The position numbers were made by a program, and so were the translations under genes. Below, piece after piece: positions 16,993 through 24,691 of a DNA stretch of 35,833 bases. The notes beneath the pieces are model-generated. The model had not been told where the DNA came from and did not search any database. It saw only the letters and a program-made list of their open reading frames with translations. Positions within the stretch are counted from its first letter, which is position 1. Every line of letters begins with the position of its first letter. Origin of the DNA: an uncultured Nitrososphaerales archaeon (GTDB lineage: Archaea > Thermoproteota > Nitrososphaeria > Nitrososphaerales > JACAEJ01); assembly GCA_938091495.1 (NCBI GenBank), contig CALLJF010000014.1, forward strand, positions 1-35,833, read 5' to 3'.

Positions 16993-17820
16993 CTAAGACC
17001 ATTTCGGATAAGAGCCCAGTATCTTTACGAATAATGCCTTCTTCTTCAATCCTTCTAATGCTTTTTTGCATTTATCTTCATTTCTATGCCCCTCAAAGTC
17101 TAGGTAGAAGTTATACTCCCAAGGAGTTATCCTTGTAGGTCTCGACTCTATCTTTGTCAAGTTTATCCTTCTTATTGCGAACTCTTTTAGAGCTGAGTAT
17201 AAAGCCCCAGGGATATTTTTTGTAGAAAATATTATTGAAGTTTTATCCTTACCTGTGTATGGCGAGTCATTTTTTGACAATATAAAGAACCTAGTGAAGT
17301 TGTTCTTATCATCTTCTATGCCTTTAACTAATATCCTCATTTTATAGATCTTGGCAGCTCTCTCACTTGCTATGGCGCAAGAGTCCATCAATTTCTTTTC
17401 TTTTATTAGCTTAACACTGCCAGCAGTATCGTAAGTTGGTATTACTTCACATTTTAAACTATTCAAGAAGTTTCTGCATTGAGCAAGAGCCTGAGGATGT
17501 GAATATACTGTCTTGATAGATTCTAAACTCATCTTCTTATTGGCTATTAGGCAGTGATTAACCCTAAGAATTACTTCTCCACTTACTTTTAGCTCAGAAC
17601 TCAAAAGCAAATCGTAAGTCTGATTTACGCTACCTTCAAGAGAATTCTCTGCTGGAACGATGCCAGTATCTACTTGCCCTTTCTCTACAGCTTTAAAGAC
17701 TTCAAGGATAGATTTACAGGGCTCTGTCTTTATGGATGGGCCAAAGAATAGAATAGCTGCTTCTTCGCTATATGCTCCCTTTTCGCCTTGGAATGCTAAT
17801 GTCTTTATGCTTTTGCTCAA
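16993..17820 (-). CDS. pheA: Prephenate dehydratase
   Basis: Converts prephenate to phenylpyruvate for phenylalanine synthesis. 275 residues. The periplasmic-binding-like catalytic domain (about 6-185) has GEKGAYSEEAA, VPAENSLEGSVNQTYDLL and the catalytic T176-R177-F178. The C-terminal ACT domain (about 190-270) has PGALYS and ESRP, the two phenylalanine-binding motifs, so feedback inhibition by phenylalanine is expected. The start is TTG at 17820. There is no fused chorismate mutase. It sits alone upstream of tRNA-Ile. Confidence 0.94.
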   Translation of the reverse strand: MSKSIKTLAFQGEKGAYSEEAAILFFGPSIKTEPCKSILEVFKAVEKGQVDTGIVPAENSLEGSVNQTYDLLLSSELKVSGEVILRVNHCLIANKKMSLESIKTVYSHPQALAQCRNFLNSLKCEVIPTYDTAGSVKLIKEKKLMDSCAIASERAAKIYKMRILVKGIEDDKNNFTRFFILSKNDSPYTGKDKTSIIFSTKNIPGALYSALKEFAIRRINLTKIESRPTRITPWEYNFYLDFEGHRNEDKCKKALEGLKKKALFVKILGSYPKWS

Positions 17821-17993
17821 ATCATCACTATTTGAAATTATTTAACATTCCAAGATGATCCTTTATGAACGTTTTGTTAAGCCAAAAATTCGCTTTTTCT
17901 TCTCCCCCATTTTTAACAAGGCTATTATTCCAATTATTTTATTTTTTTATCAGAAAATCATCTATCTTTAACTCAATTGAGAAATGTAGTCGC

Positions 17994-18010
17994 TATAAAT
18001 TTATATATAT
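17994..18010 (+). promoter_or_regulatory. Strong TATA box of the micro-ORF unit
   Basis: The 17-base AT-only stretch TATAAATTTATATATAT would place a transcript start near 18030-18033, giving a leader of about 20-25 bases before the ATG at 18054. It is one of the best TATA-like elements in the window. Confidence 0.6.
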
Positions 18011-18053
18011 CGGACTGATAATTAAAATTCCGAAATAGGCTGGGAAGTTGTGT

Positions 18054-18098
18054 ATGGCCAAGAAAGCTAAGAAAAAAGCCAAGAAGAAGGCAGCATAA
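18054..18098 (+). CDS. 14-residue lysine/alanine micropeptide (MAKKAKKKAKKKAA)
   Basis: A complete tiny reading frame: ATG, 13 codons made only of Ala and Lys, and TAA. Eight of 14 residues are Lys. It has its own TATA box upstream and a GC stem plus T tract downstream, so it appears to be a deliberate transcription unit in an otherwise empty 515-base gap. The composition resembles the lysine/alanine tails of H1-like or nucleoid-associated proteins, so nucleic-acid binding is plausible. I do not recognise a family. The transcript could instead act as an RNA, with the peptide fortuitous. Confidence 0.5.
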   Translation: MAKKAKKKAKKKAA

Positions 18099-18120
18099 AC
18101 TAAATGTAAACAGTTGAAGT

Positions 18121-18159
18121 GGGGGAAGCATGCTTATGGTAAATTCCCCCTATATTTTT
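18121..18159 (+). terminator. Terminator-like hairpin after the micro-ORF
   Basis: GGGGGAA (18121-18127) pairs with TTCCCCC (18144-18150) over a 16-base loop and is followed at once by TATATTTTT. The seven-base-pair stem plus T tract looks like an intrinsic terminator. Archaeal termination mainly needs the T tract, so the stem may also protect the RNA end. Confidence 0.6.
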
Positions 18160-18335
18160 AAAATTGATTTCTTAACAAAAAAGATTTTGATAAGACAGTG
18201 AAAAATGCTACTTGTGCAAAGAAAAAATCTTTCTTTGATCTTATTTTTGCTTACTATTGGAACTAGAATGGTTGGTAGTGAAGGTTTGCCAAATCAAACA
18301 TAATATTTTATAATGCTATAAAAGGAGTCTGTATA

Positions 18336-18932
18336 ATGAATTCTATGAATAAAAAGCAGATATTGGAGAAGGTAAAGGCCCTGATAATGAATGTTAAGGG
18401 AGTTGTTGGAGTTGCTGAGTTAAACAAGGAACAATGTGAGACTATTGCACAATTAGAAGAGATGGCTATGAAGAACGTCTTTGGCGGTTTGGGACGTGGT
18501 AAGAACGAGGGAGTCAAAGAGTCCATTTCCCGTGAGGTTACTATGGTTCTTTTCACCAATATTTACTTTGAAATACCAAAAGATAGCAATGTGATGCAAC
18601 TTATAAGCAAAGGCGAAGTTGTAGGGATGGCTTTAGATTCTGACGAAATTGAGGAATTCAAAAAAGACAAAAAATATGTGGTCATTAGTGATTTTTTTGC
18701 AATAAAGAGGGATGCAAAGATCAACTCTACTGCATTTGCTAGCGGGGACGCTTACTTTCTTTTAAACGGGGTCCAGATTGATCACTTTTCAAAGATTAAA
18801 GAGATAAAGGATCATGTTCTTTCATTTCCTTCGCCACCAGCCTTTGACTTTTTGAAGAGCCAGTTCAAGGATAGGATGGACCTTTCAGACCCTCAACTTG
18901 CAGGTTTCTTAGTCGGTTTTAATTTGAGTTAA
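18336..18932 (+). CDS. Protein of unknown function, first gene of a DUF1638 operon
   Basis: 198 residues, soluble, no signal or membrane segment. I do not recognise the family. It has an N-terminal helical region (about 1-50), a glycine-rich stretch FGGLGRGK (about 49-56), and a mixed alpha/beta remainder ending in LAGFLVGFNLS. A TATA-like TTTTATAAT (18306-18314) lies about 25 bases before the ATG at 18336; a second in-frame ATG at 18345 is possible. The DUF1638 gene starts 13 bases after its stop behind a good ribosome site, so the two probably work together. Confidence 0.72.
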   Translation: MNSMNKKQILEKVKALIMNVKGVVGVAELNKEQCETIAQLEEMAMKNVFGGLGRGKNEGVKESISREVTMVLFTNIYFEIPKDSNVMQLISKGEVVGMALDSDEIEEFKKDKKYVVISDFFAIKRDAKINSTAFASGDAYFLLNGVQIDHFSKIKEIKDHVLSFPSPPAFDFLKSQFKDRMDLSDPQLAGFLVGFNLS

Positions 18933-18945
18933 AGGAGTATGGAAC

Positions 18946-19557
18946 TTGAAACCTTACCTAATTTCTTGTAGCATGTTAAAGAGAGAGATAGAAAAACTGA
19001 TGGAACGAGGTCTTTTGCAAGTTGAACCATATTTCCTAAATGCAGACCTCCATGTAGATCATAATGAATTAGAAAGAGAATTAAAGCTGGCCTTTGAAAA
19101 ATATTCAAAAGATAAATCGAAAGTAGTCGTTGTTTATGGCGATCTTTGTCATCCTAACATGAAAGGTATTATTAAGAGATTTGATAACGTTGTCAAAGTT
19201 GATGCTTTGAACTGTATCGATTGTCTGCTGGGCGGTCATGGAAGACTTTTAGAAATAGATCCGAATCACGATTATTTTTATTTATCGCCTGGCTGGATGC
19301 CCTCAAACCTAAAGACGAGCCCAAGACTCAACAGTATCTTCGACCTTAGTAAGAAAGAAGCAAAAAAGCAATTCAGAAATCTTAAAGGAATAATTCTAAT
19401 AGACTCTCTTGGAAATTTGAATGAGTTTAAATATGAAGTAAAGAAGTTCAGCAATCACACCGGGCTTTCAGTCCTAGGTGAAGAAACAGTGGGGCTTGAC
19501 AGGCTTAAAGATGTCATTCTTGAAGCTATTGGGAAGCTTAAAGAAGTCAGTAAGTAA
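18946..19557 (+). CDS. DUF1638-family protein
   Basis: 203 residues. Conserved-looking cysteines and histidines are ISCSMLKREIE (near the start), YGDLCHPNMKG, and ALNCIDCLLGGHGRLLEIDP in the centre, followed by SPGWMP. This fits DUF1638. In methanogens and acetogens, DUF1638 genes often sit beside corrinoid methyltransferase genes; that is family knowledge, and no such partner is visible here. The Cys/His cluster suggests a metal or cofactor site. The start is TTG, with AAAGGAG eight bases upstream (18931-18937), a clear Shine-Dalgarno site in a window where most genes lack one. Confidence 0.75.
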   Translation: MKPYLISCSMLKREIEKLMERGLLQVEPYFLNADLHVDHNELERELKLAFEKYSKDKSKVVVVYGDLCHPNMKGIIKRFDNVVKVDALNCIDCLLGGHGRLLEIDPNHDYFYLSPGWMPSNLKTSPRLNSIFDLSKKEAKKQFRNLKGIILIDSLGNLNEFKYEVKKFSNHTGLSVLGEETVGLDRLKDVILEAIGKLKEVSK

Positions 19558-19614
19558 TAGCACAAAAAGCATTAAATTAAAATCCTTATTTGTTGGTATA
19601 TCTTCTTGATTGAT

Positions 19615-20160
19615 ATGCCAGAGGCAATCTTAGTAATAGACATGGCAAAGGACTTCGTGTATGGGAAACTAAAGTGTGACAGAGCCCAAAGGATAATACC
19701 GAATATGAAGAAGCTCTTAGAATCTGCTAGAGAGAAATCAAAGCCAGTAATTTATGTAACAGATACACATCTTCCAGTGGATAGAGAAATGGCACTCTGG
19801 GGGGAGCATTCCATGAAAGGAGAAGAAGGAGCTCAAGTAATAGACGAGTTAAAGCCTGACAAGAAAGACTACTTAATTGAAAAAAGAACCTATAGCGCCT
19901 TTTATGAGACAGGTCTAGACCCATTACTTAGAGATTTAAAGGTTGATACTGTTGTAATAACAGGTCTGCATACCAATATATGTGATAGGCATACAGCTGC
20001 AGATGCTTTCTTCAGAGGATACAAAATAATAGTCCCAGAAGACTGTGTTGATGCCTTCACAGAGAAAGATCATTTAGAAGGATTAGATTATATCAAGAGA
20101 ATATATGGCGCAGAAATTATTAATAGCAAAGAATTGATGAAGAGGTGGAAAAGCAAATAA
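19615..20160 (+). CDS. Isochorismatase-family cysteine hydrolase, nicotinamidase-like
   Basis: About 181 residues. The catalytic triad is present (numbering from the ATG at 19615): D9 (VIDMAKDF), K90 (IEKRTYSAF) and C123 (HTNICDRHTA). A D-x-H plus distant His set (TDTH, then WGEHSMKGEEGAQ) matches the metal site of nicotinamidases, which release nicotinate and ammonia from nicotinamide for NAD salvage. Substrate assignment is by motif only. An in-frame TTG at 19606 is the alternative start. The gene is followed closely by the convergent SepCysS gene. Confidence 0.83.
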   Translation: MPEAILVIDMAKDFVYGKLKCDRAQRIIPNMKKLLESAREKSKPVIYVTDTHLPVDREMALWGEHSMKGEEGAQVIDELKPDKKDYLIEKRTYSAFYETGLDPLLRDLKVDTVVITGLHTNICDRHTAADAFFRGYKIIVPEDCVDAFTEKDHLEGLDYIKRIYGAEIINSKELMKRWKSK

Positions 20161-20166
20161 TATTTT

Positions 20167-21411
20167 TCAAGCTTTTTGTGATTCATAATTTAACTTAAAT
20201 TCATCAACATATTTTTTAGTTAAATCATAAAAAGCATCTCTAACCCCCCTCACTTCTTCCCAACTCAATCCATACAATGAAATCTTCATGTGCTTGCTCA
20301 ATCCACGATGAAGCCCAACTATTCCTCTCTTTATCATTTCTTCAGCAAGGAAGAATCCTTTCCTCTTATGATGCTTTGATATCTCCCAAAAGATCGGAGT
20401 TTCAAAATGCATTAGATGATGGTTATGAGGTCTTTCTCCTACTAGTCTTATACCATCTATCTTCTCCATTTCTGATATGAACCATCTTGCCTTATCCAAT
20501 TCTTCTTCCCATTTCTTTACTCTTTCTGCAACATGAGGAAAAGAATACATGGCTGAGATCAAAGGTAATCCTCCGATGCTACAACCAAAGATATTGACAA
20601 TCTTTTTACTAAAGGTCCTTCCAGTCCGATCAGGCTTTATCGTCGATTTCTTGAAGGCTTTATCCGACCACTCATAGTTTGTAACTAAGAAGCCCAAGGG
20701 ACCTATTGATGCCATGGACTTATGGGCAGATACTGTAAGAAAGTCTGCTTTTAATTCTTTCATACTAACAGGAAATATGCCTGCAGTGTAGGCAGCATTG
20801 ACCATGTATGGTATACCATAATCTTTTGCTATCTTGCCTACTTCTTTAGCGGGATTCAAATTTCCATAATATGGCTCAACGTGAGTCACTGCTATCAATC
20901 CAGGCAATTTTCCGGTCTCTTTTTTTATGCTCTCAATCCTATCTACAAAATCCTCTGCATTAACTTTGTAATCTGGATAATTAGAATGCTGCGCTTCTAC
21001 AATCTTAAGATTGTTCATCTCTGCTGCAATAGCAGTTGTATAATGGCATAATGGGTCTGTTAGAACTATTTTTGCAAAATCTTCTGAAATGTTATCTGCT
21101 ATAGTCTTCATAACAGAGAATTGGGCAGCCCTTGACCCAAAGGTATGCTCAGCCGTATCACCATCAAAGAATTCTGCTACAGTTGGGAGAAACTCATTGA
21201 TAGGAGGTTTCGATACCAAGCCTGATCTTCCTTCAATACAATCATAGCAAACAGCATAGCCAACTTTCATCCATCCTTCATCTATTAGCATCTTTTGAAC
21301 TTCATCAGGAATTATTCCACCTCTCATGATAGGATGAATTATTACATCCTGCTTGTATGGGTTATTGATTGATTGAAACTTGACTATTTTTTTATCAAAT
21401 TTATAACTCAC
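20167..21411 (-). CDS. O-phospho-L-seryl-tRNA:Cys-tRNA synthase (SepCysS)
   Basis: PLP enzyme that turns Sep-tRNA(Cys) into Cys-tRNA(Cys), the second step of tRNA-dependent cysteine synthesis after SepRS. 414 residues. K231 in SAHKSM is the PLP lysine. C55 and C58 (VCYDCIEGRSG) and C277 (FGCSIGG) match the three cysteines known to be essential in the Methanocaldococcus enzyme, which holds an Fe-S cluster. Opening motifs such as HPIMRGGIIP are also typical. The start is GTG. No SepRS or SepCysE gene lies in the window. Confidence 0.92.
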   Translation of the reverse strand: MSYKFDKKIVKFQSINNPYKQDVIIHPIMRGGIIPDEVQKMLIDEGWMKVGYAVCYDCIEGRSGLVSKPPINEFLPTVAEFFDGDTAEHTFGSRAAQFSVMKTIADNISEDFAKIVLTDPLCHYTTAIAAEMNNLKIVEAQHSNYPDYKVNAEDFVDRIESIKKETGKLPGLIAVTHVEPYYGNLNPAKEVGKIAKDYGIPYMVNAAYTAGIFPVSMKELKADFLTVSAHKSMASIGPLGFLVTNYEWSDKAFKKSTIKPDRTGRTFSKKIVNIFGCSIGGLPLISAMYSFPHVAERVKKWEEELDKARWFISEMEKIDGIRLVGERPHNHHLMHFETPIFWEISKHHKRKGFFLAEEMIKRGIVGLHRGLSKHMKISLYGLSWEEVRGVRDAFYDLTKKYVDEFKLNYESQKA

Positions 21412-21522
21412 TTTCTTATACCTCTTCCAATCTACTTGCTCTTTATTCGGTAATCTTCTAACCTTTAATCGTTTCTCTTTGAAATTCGTTGTCAGAATGT
21501 AACTTTACCTTATGATTTAAGC

Positions 21523-21530
21523 ATAAATAT
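21523..21530 (+). promoter_or_regulatory. TATA box of the YHS-domain gene
   Basis: ATAAATAT predicts a transcript start near 21553. That lies downstream of the in-frame ATG at 21541, so it supports the TTG start at 21562. Confidence 0.45.
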
Positions 21531-21561
21531 TTTGAGTGGAATGAATCTGAGGGGTGAGATT

Positions 21562-21705
21562 TTGGCAAAAGACCCTATATGTGATATGACTGTAGATGAA
21601 AAGACGGCAAAATTCAAATCAGACTACAAAGGCAAGACTTATTACTTCTGCTCTAGTGCTTGCAAATCGACCTTCGATAAGAACCCTGGAAAGTATGCCA
21701 AATGA
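21562..21705 (+). CDS. YHS-domain small metal-binding protein
   Basis: 47 residues beginning AKDPICDMTVDEKTA, then TYYFCSSACKSTFDKNP. The C-x-M start and FCS-x-x-C core match the YHS/TRASH-like fold, which binds heavy metals such as copper. The TTG start fits both the family N-terminus and a GGGGTGAG sequence a few bases upstream. An ATG at 21541 would add seven residues but lies before the predicted transcript start. It is encoded alone between SepCysS and a small nucleoside-fold protein. Confidence 0.83.
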   Translation: MAKDPICDMTVDEKTAKFKSDYKGKTYYFCSSACKSTFDKNPGKYAK

Positions 21706-21739
21706 CTTTTATTAATTAATTATTCTAAAGTACTATGGT

Positions 21740-22135
21740 TTGAAGATCGTAGTCTGTGGTGCAATAGCCAATAAAGGAGTATCGAAGATAAGAAAGGTTC
21801 AATCTCTCCTTAAAGAGAAAGATTTCCATGTTGTAGATCAGATCTCTGATGAGGATTATAGCAAAATCAAGGACTTTGAGGATAAGAAGAACCTTGCTGA
21901 GGAGATAGTAAAGCACGATCTAGATTTCATTAAAGAGAGCGATATAGTTGTTGCTCTAATAGATAGACCTAGTTTTGGAGTAGCTATAGAGATTTACTTT
22001 GCCAAGACTCTTGGTAAAAAGGTGATAATTATGAGTAAGAGGAAAGTGCCTTCACCATGGCCTATCGCTTTTTCAGATAGAATAGTTCATGATGAAGAAC
22101 AGTTGATACTGACTTTAAGAGAATTACAAAGTTAA
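21740..22135 (+). CDS. Nucleoside 2-deoxyribosyltransferase-like small protein
   Basis: 131 residues with a flavodoxin-like pattern: KIVVCGAIANKG at the start, a central EIVKHDLDFIKESDIVVALIDRPSFGVAIEIYFAKTLGKKVII and a short C-terminal helix. The DIVVA-x-x-D plus G-x-x-x-E-I pattern resembles nucleoside 2-deoxyribosyltransferases and related nucleotide N-glycosidases (Asp nucleophile region, Glu in the second motif). The substrate is unknown and it could act only on a signalling nucleotide. The start is TTG; the upstream gap to the YHS gene is 34 bases. Confidence 0.65.
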   Translation: MKIVVCGAIANKGVSKIRKVQSLLKEKDFHVVDQISDEDYSKIKDFEDKKNLAEEIVKHDLDFIKESDIVVALIDRPSFGVAIEIYFAKTLGKKVIIMSKRKVPSPWPIAFSDRIVHDEEQLILTLRELQS

Positions 22136-22314
22136 AAATCATGATGGCTTCTAGATTAGCCAGCTGATACTCCAGCTTAAATATCTCCTAATTGATGTCA
22201 CTTTTACATTTCTTAGATGGTGAAGTGATTGCTTCTGGACCGGTACGCTAAAACAATCTCGTGATTCTAAATATCTTTGGAAATTAATTATTTGGCCTAG
22301 TAGTTAGGAATTGT

Positions 22315-22320
22315 TATAAA
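22315..22320 (+). promoter_or_regulatory. TATA box for the small gene at 22345
   Basis: TATAAA is centred 27 bases before the GTG at 22345, so the transcript would begin on the start codon. The 209 bases upstream of the gene (22136-22344) hold nothing else that I can name. Confidence 0.55.
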
Positions 22321-22344
22321 CTTGGAAAGTTTACCATTGCTATT

Positions 22345-22578
22345 GTGGTTGTTTTGACCTGCTTTAGCCATCTTAAACAAGTTTTCGAGAAGGCTGGAAT
22401 TAATGTTAATAGTGAGAACAGGAAAGAAGTTGATAAAATTATTCACAGCATTGTTGATGTAGAGTATAAGAATTGCCCTACTGCTTGGAGAGAAGTTAAA
22501 AAGAGGATATTAGAAAATGAGGAAGTCTTCGTTTTTAAACTAAAAGAAGAATGGAGCAAAAGAATACGTTGTAGTTGA
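22345..22578 (+). CDS. Small conserved-looking hypothetical protein
   Basis: 77 residues, charged and helical (HLKQVFEKAGINVNSENRK, then IVDVEYKNCPTAWREVKKR). No membrane segment and no family that I can name with certainty. The GTG start fits the TATA box 27 bases upstream. The last codons KRIRCS look less ordered than the rest, so the C-terminus may have been changed by a frameshift. tRNA-Gln follows on the opposite strand. Confidence 0.6.
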   Translation: MVVLTCFSHLKQVFEKAGINVNSENRKEVDKIIHSIVDVEYKNCPTAWREVKKRILENEEVFVFKLKEEWSKRIRCS

Positions 22579-22629
22579 TTATGAAAAATTATTGGCAAAA
22601 TTATGGCGCATGCTAACTCGGTTTGTTGG

Positions 22630-22734
22630 TAGCCCGGGCCAGATTCGAACTGGCGTCAGCGGGTAACTTCGAATATCTCCAAAGCCCGCTACTCAAGGGT
22701 TTTATTCCTTGCTTGACCACTACACCACCGGGCT
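22630..22734 (-). tRNA. tRNA-Gln(UUG) with two introns
   Basis: Acceptor AGCCCGG/CCGGGCT with discriminator A, T arm GCCAG-TTCGAAT-CTGGC and anticodon stem GCGGG/CCCGC are intact. The 105-base gene is 32 bases too long. Removing 18 bases between positions 24 and 25 (22692-22709, at the D-stem edge) and 14 bases at 37/38 (22665-22678) gives a 73-base tRNA with loop CTTTGGA, anticodon TTG. TCAAG before the first site and CTTGA near its end can pair, as expected for a bulge-helix-bulge. Exact ends may shift by a base. Confidence 0.92.
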
Positions 22735-22786
22735 ACAATAGATCGTTATCAGTGCATATTTTAAATTTTGGCATCAATCAGCTTTC

Positions 22787-23032
22787 TTGCATTTCTTTTT
22801 GACACATCTCTCAACACATTACCGAGCTTTCTGGCCTAAGCTTGCTTTGCTTGATACTCTTGTAGACCTTAGAAAATATAAGAACTGGATAAGTGGAGTG
22901 GTGAGAGGAGATGTATTGTCCTATAAGCCCAGAGTCAAAGAAGATATATCTATTTTATACACAGAATTATTTTCTGGCAAAAAGATTGACATGGGTATGA
23001 ATTCATGTCTAGAGAGTTTGTACCTAATCTGA
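22787..23032 (+). CDS. Doubtful small open frame, possibly a gene remnant
   Basis: 81 codons from a TTG. A TATA-like TTTTAAAT about 25 bases upstream would allow a leaderless transcript. The product is neither clearly membrane-bound nor of a recognised family; the middle (LLDTLVDLRKYKNWISG) is the most protein-like part. It ends six bases before the convergent NSS transporter stop. It may be a decayed gene or chance. Confidence 0.3.
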   Translation: MHFFLTHLSTHYRAFWPKLALLDTLVDLRKYKNWISGVVRGDVLSYKPRVKEDISILYTELFSGKKIDMGMNSCLESLYLI

Positions 23033-23038
23033 GATTAA

Positions 23039-24331
23039 TCAACCAAACTTAATTATAGTGGTCAAAAGGTTGAGGAGAAGGATGATAGGTATGAAAAACC
23101 TTATTATGAGCATGAATAGTCTCTGCATCTTTTTACCGCCTCCAATCTTCTCGAATATGATCTTTGGGTCAAGGAACCATCCTGCAATTATGCTCAAAAT
23201 CAGTCCCGCCATGGTAATGCCTATTGTGCCAAAGGCATAGTCCTTGAGATCGAGAAGGGGAGTCCCGAATAACTCCAATTTAAGGGCAGTGTAACTTAAA
23301 GCCGAAGGCAGCCCGATCAGAATTATGATTATTGAGGCTATTAAAGTAGCTTTTTTCCTGTTAAAACCATAAGTATCAATAAGAGTAGCAACGGGCACTT
23401 CCAGCATGGAGACTGCAGAAGTCAGGGCAGCAAAGAAAAGGAGCAAAAAGAAAACAGCTCCTAGGAGAATTCCAAAATTCATTTCCTGAAAAATCGGAGG
23501 TAGAGTCACGAAAGTAAGCTGTACTCCTGCTGCTGGGTCAAGTCCAAATGAGAAGACTATAGGGAATATCACCAATCCTGCCATCATTGCCACTAATAAA
23601 TCAGAAACCGTAACTATTGTGGCGCTCTTTACGATTTTCTCATCCTGCATATAGCTGCCATACGTGAGCAAGATGCTTGTGCCCACGCTCAACGAAAAGA
23701 ACGCTTGCCCTAAAGCCGCAGTCCAAACAAAAGGATCGGACAGTTTTGAGAAATCCGGGGTTAGATAGAACTCTATCCCCTGTACAGCTCCAGGCAGTGA
23801 GAGAGAGGAAGCGAGTAGCAGAAATAGCATCCCAAACAAAAGCGGTATGAGCGACTTCGAAAGTTTTTCTATACCTCGCTTAACACCTGCTCTAACAACG
23901 AAGAAGGTTATTCCGCCTGAGATTAGAAAGAATATCACTGGATAATAAGAATCAACGAAAAGAGAGAATGAGATAGGCTTTCCAAGAATAAAAAAGAGGG
24001 AATAAGCAAGAACCCATCCTGTAATTACAAGATAATAGCTCAATATCATGCCCATGATAAAGACAAGGGAAAAGCCAGCCAATCTGAATCTTTTCCTGAT
24101 AGCACTAAAGGTTGGCACCACTGAGGTCCTAAAATGCCGTCCCATGGTGAACTCAAGCATCATCAGAGGCAGTCCGAACATGAAAACTGCGATTAGATAA
24201 GGAAAAAGGAAGGCTCCACCTCCATTAGAGCCTACAATGTAGGGAAACCGCCAGATGTTGCCTATGCCCACGGCAGAGCCTGTGCTCGCAAGAATGAAGC
24301 CTATGCTAGATGACCATTTTTCTCTTGACAC
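23039..24331 (-). CDS. Sodium-dependent transporter, NSS (SNF) family
   Basis: Sodium-coupled uptake of an amino acid or related amine. 430 residues with about 11 membrane helices, the shorter prokaryotic form. The family hallmark is at the N-terminus: GFILASTGSAVGIGNIWRFP, whose unwound first helix holds the sodium and substrate sites. Other features are GGGAFLFPYL and TFVTLPPIF. The start is GTG, supported by a TATA element (minus strand, about 24352-24362) 27 bases upstream. The 255-bp repeat begins 20 bases beyond that element. The substrate is not predictable. Confidence 0.92.
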   Translation of the reverse strand: MSREKWSSSIGFILASTGSAVGIGNIWRFPYIVGSNGGGAFLFPYLIAVFMFGLPLMMLEFTMGRHFRTSVVPTFSAIRKRFRLAGFSLVFIMGMILSYYLVITGWVLAYSLFFILGKPISFSLFVDSYYPVIFFLISGGITFFVVRAGVKRGIEKLSKSLIPLLFGMLFLLLASSLSLPGAVQGIEFYLTPDFSKLSDPFVWTAALGQAFFSLSVGTSILLTYGSYMQDEKIVKSATIVTVSDLLVAMMAGLVIFPIVFSFGLDPAAGVQLTFVTLPPIFQEMNFGILLGAVFFLLLFFAALTSAVSMLEVPVATLIDTYGFNRKKATLIASIIIILIGLPSALSYTALKLELFGTPLLDLKDYAFGTIGITMAGLILSIIAGWFLDPKIIFEKIGGGKKMQRLFMLIIRFFIPIILLLNLLTTIIKFG

Positions 24332-24382
24332 GACCCCATTAAAGTTTAGAAGCGATTATAAATCTGTTCTTATACTCTCTTT

Positions 24383-24637
24383 GGCGATGTTAACTTAAGG
24401 CCCACTCACCTCGAGGCTCAGTATCTCTTTAAACTTGATGTGTCTTCTAGCATCGTGTAGATATGTGAAGAGATAGAGCAATCTATTCACATGCTCAAGC
24501 ATGGATAGTAATCATAAAAGCCATCAATCCTATTTTAAGATACTGAATGGTTCTCTCTTGAACCAAGACATCCCTTCAAGTCCTAAGAGGAAAAGATCTG
24601 GCCATCAAGTCAAAATGATGCTAATTTAACACCGCCC
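24383..24637 (+). repeat. 255-bp dispersed repeat, copy 1 (MITE-like)
   Basis: Matches 34088-34342 at 251 of 255 positions, same orientation and same length. The ends are imperfect inverted repeats: GGCGATGTTAACTTA at the left, and GGCGGTGTTAAATTA when the right end is read on the other strand (13 of 15). No target-site duplication is evident. There is no long reading frame; the longest I followed is 35 codons on the minus strand (24395-24502). Inside are hairpins: GGTTC-TCTCTT-GAACC, and ATGCT-CA-AGCAT flanked by CTAT/ATAG. It occupies most of the 360-base gap between the NSS transporter and the next gene. Confidence 0.9.
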
Positions 24638-24691
24638 TTCTTTTATCATTATTGACAATTTAATGTTAATGGAAACTCTTTTAGACTTGGG

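Noticed and set aside
22138-22205. ATGATGG followed by CTGA, a possible C/D guide RNA
   Set aside because: Box C deviates and no convincing C'/D' pair or closing stem was found.
24395-24502. 35-codon minus-strand frame inside the 255-bp repeat
   Set aside because: It stays open in both copies, but that is expected at 98 percent identity. It has no promoter or recognised family.
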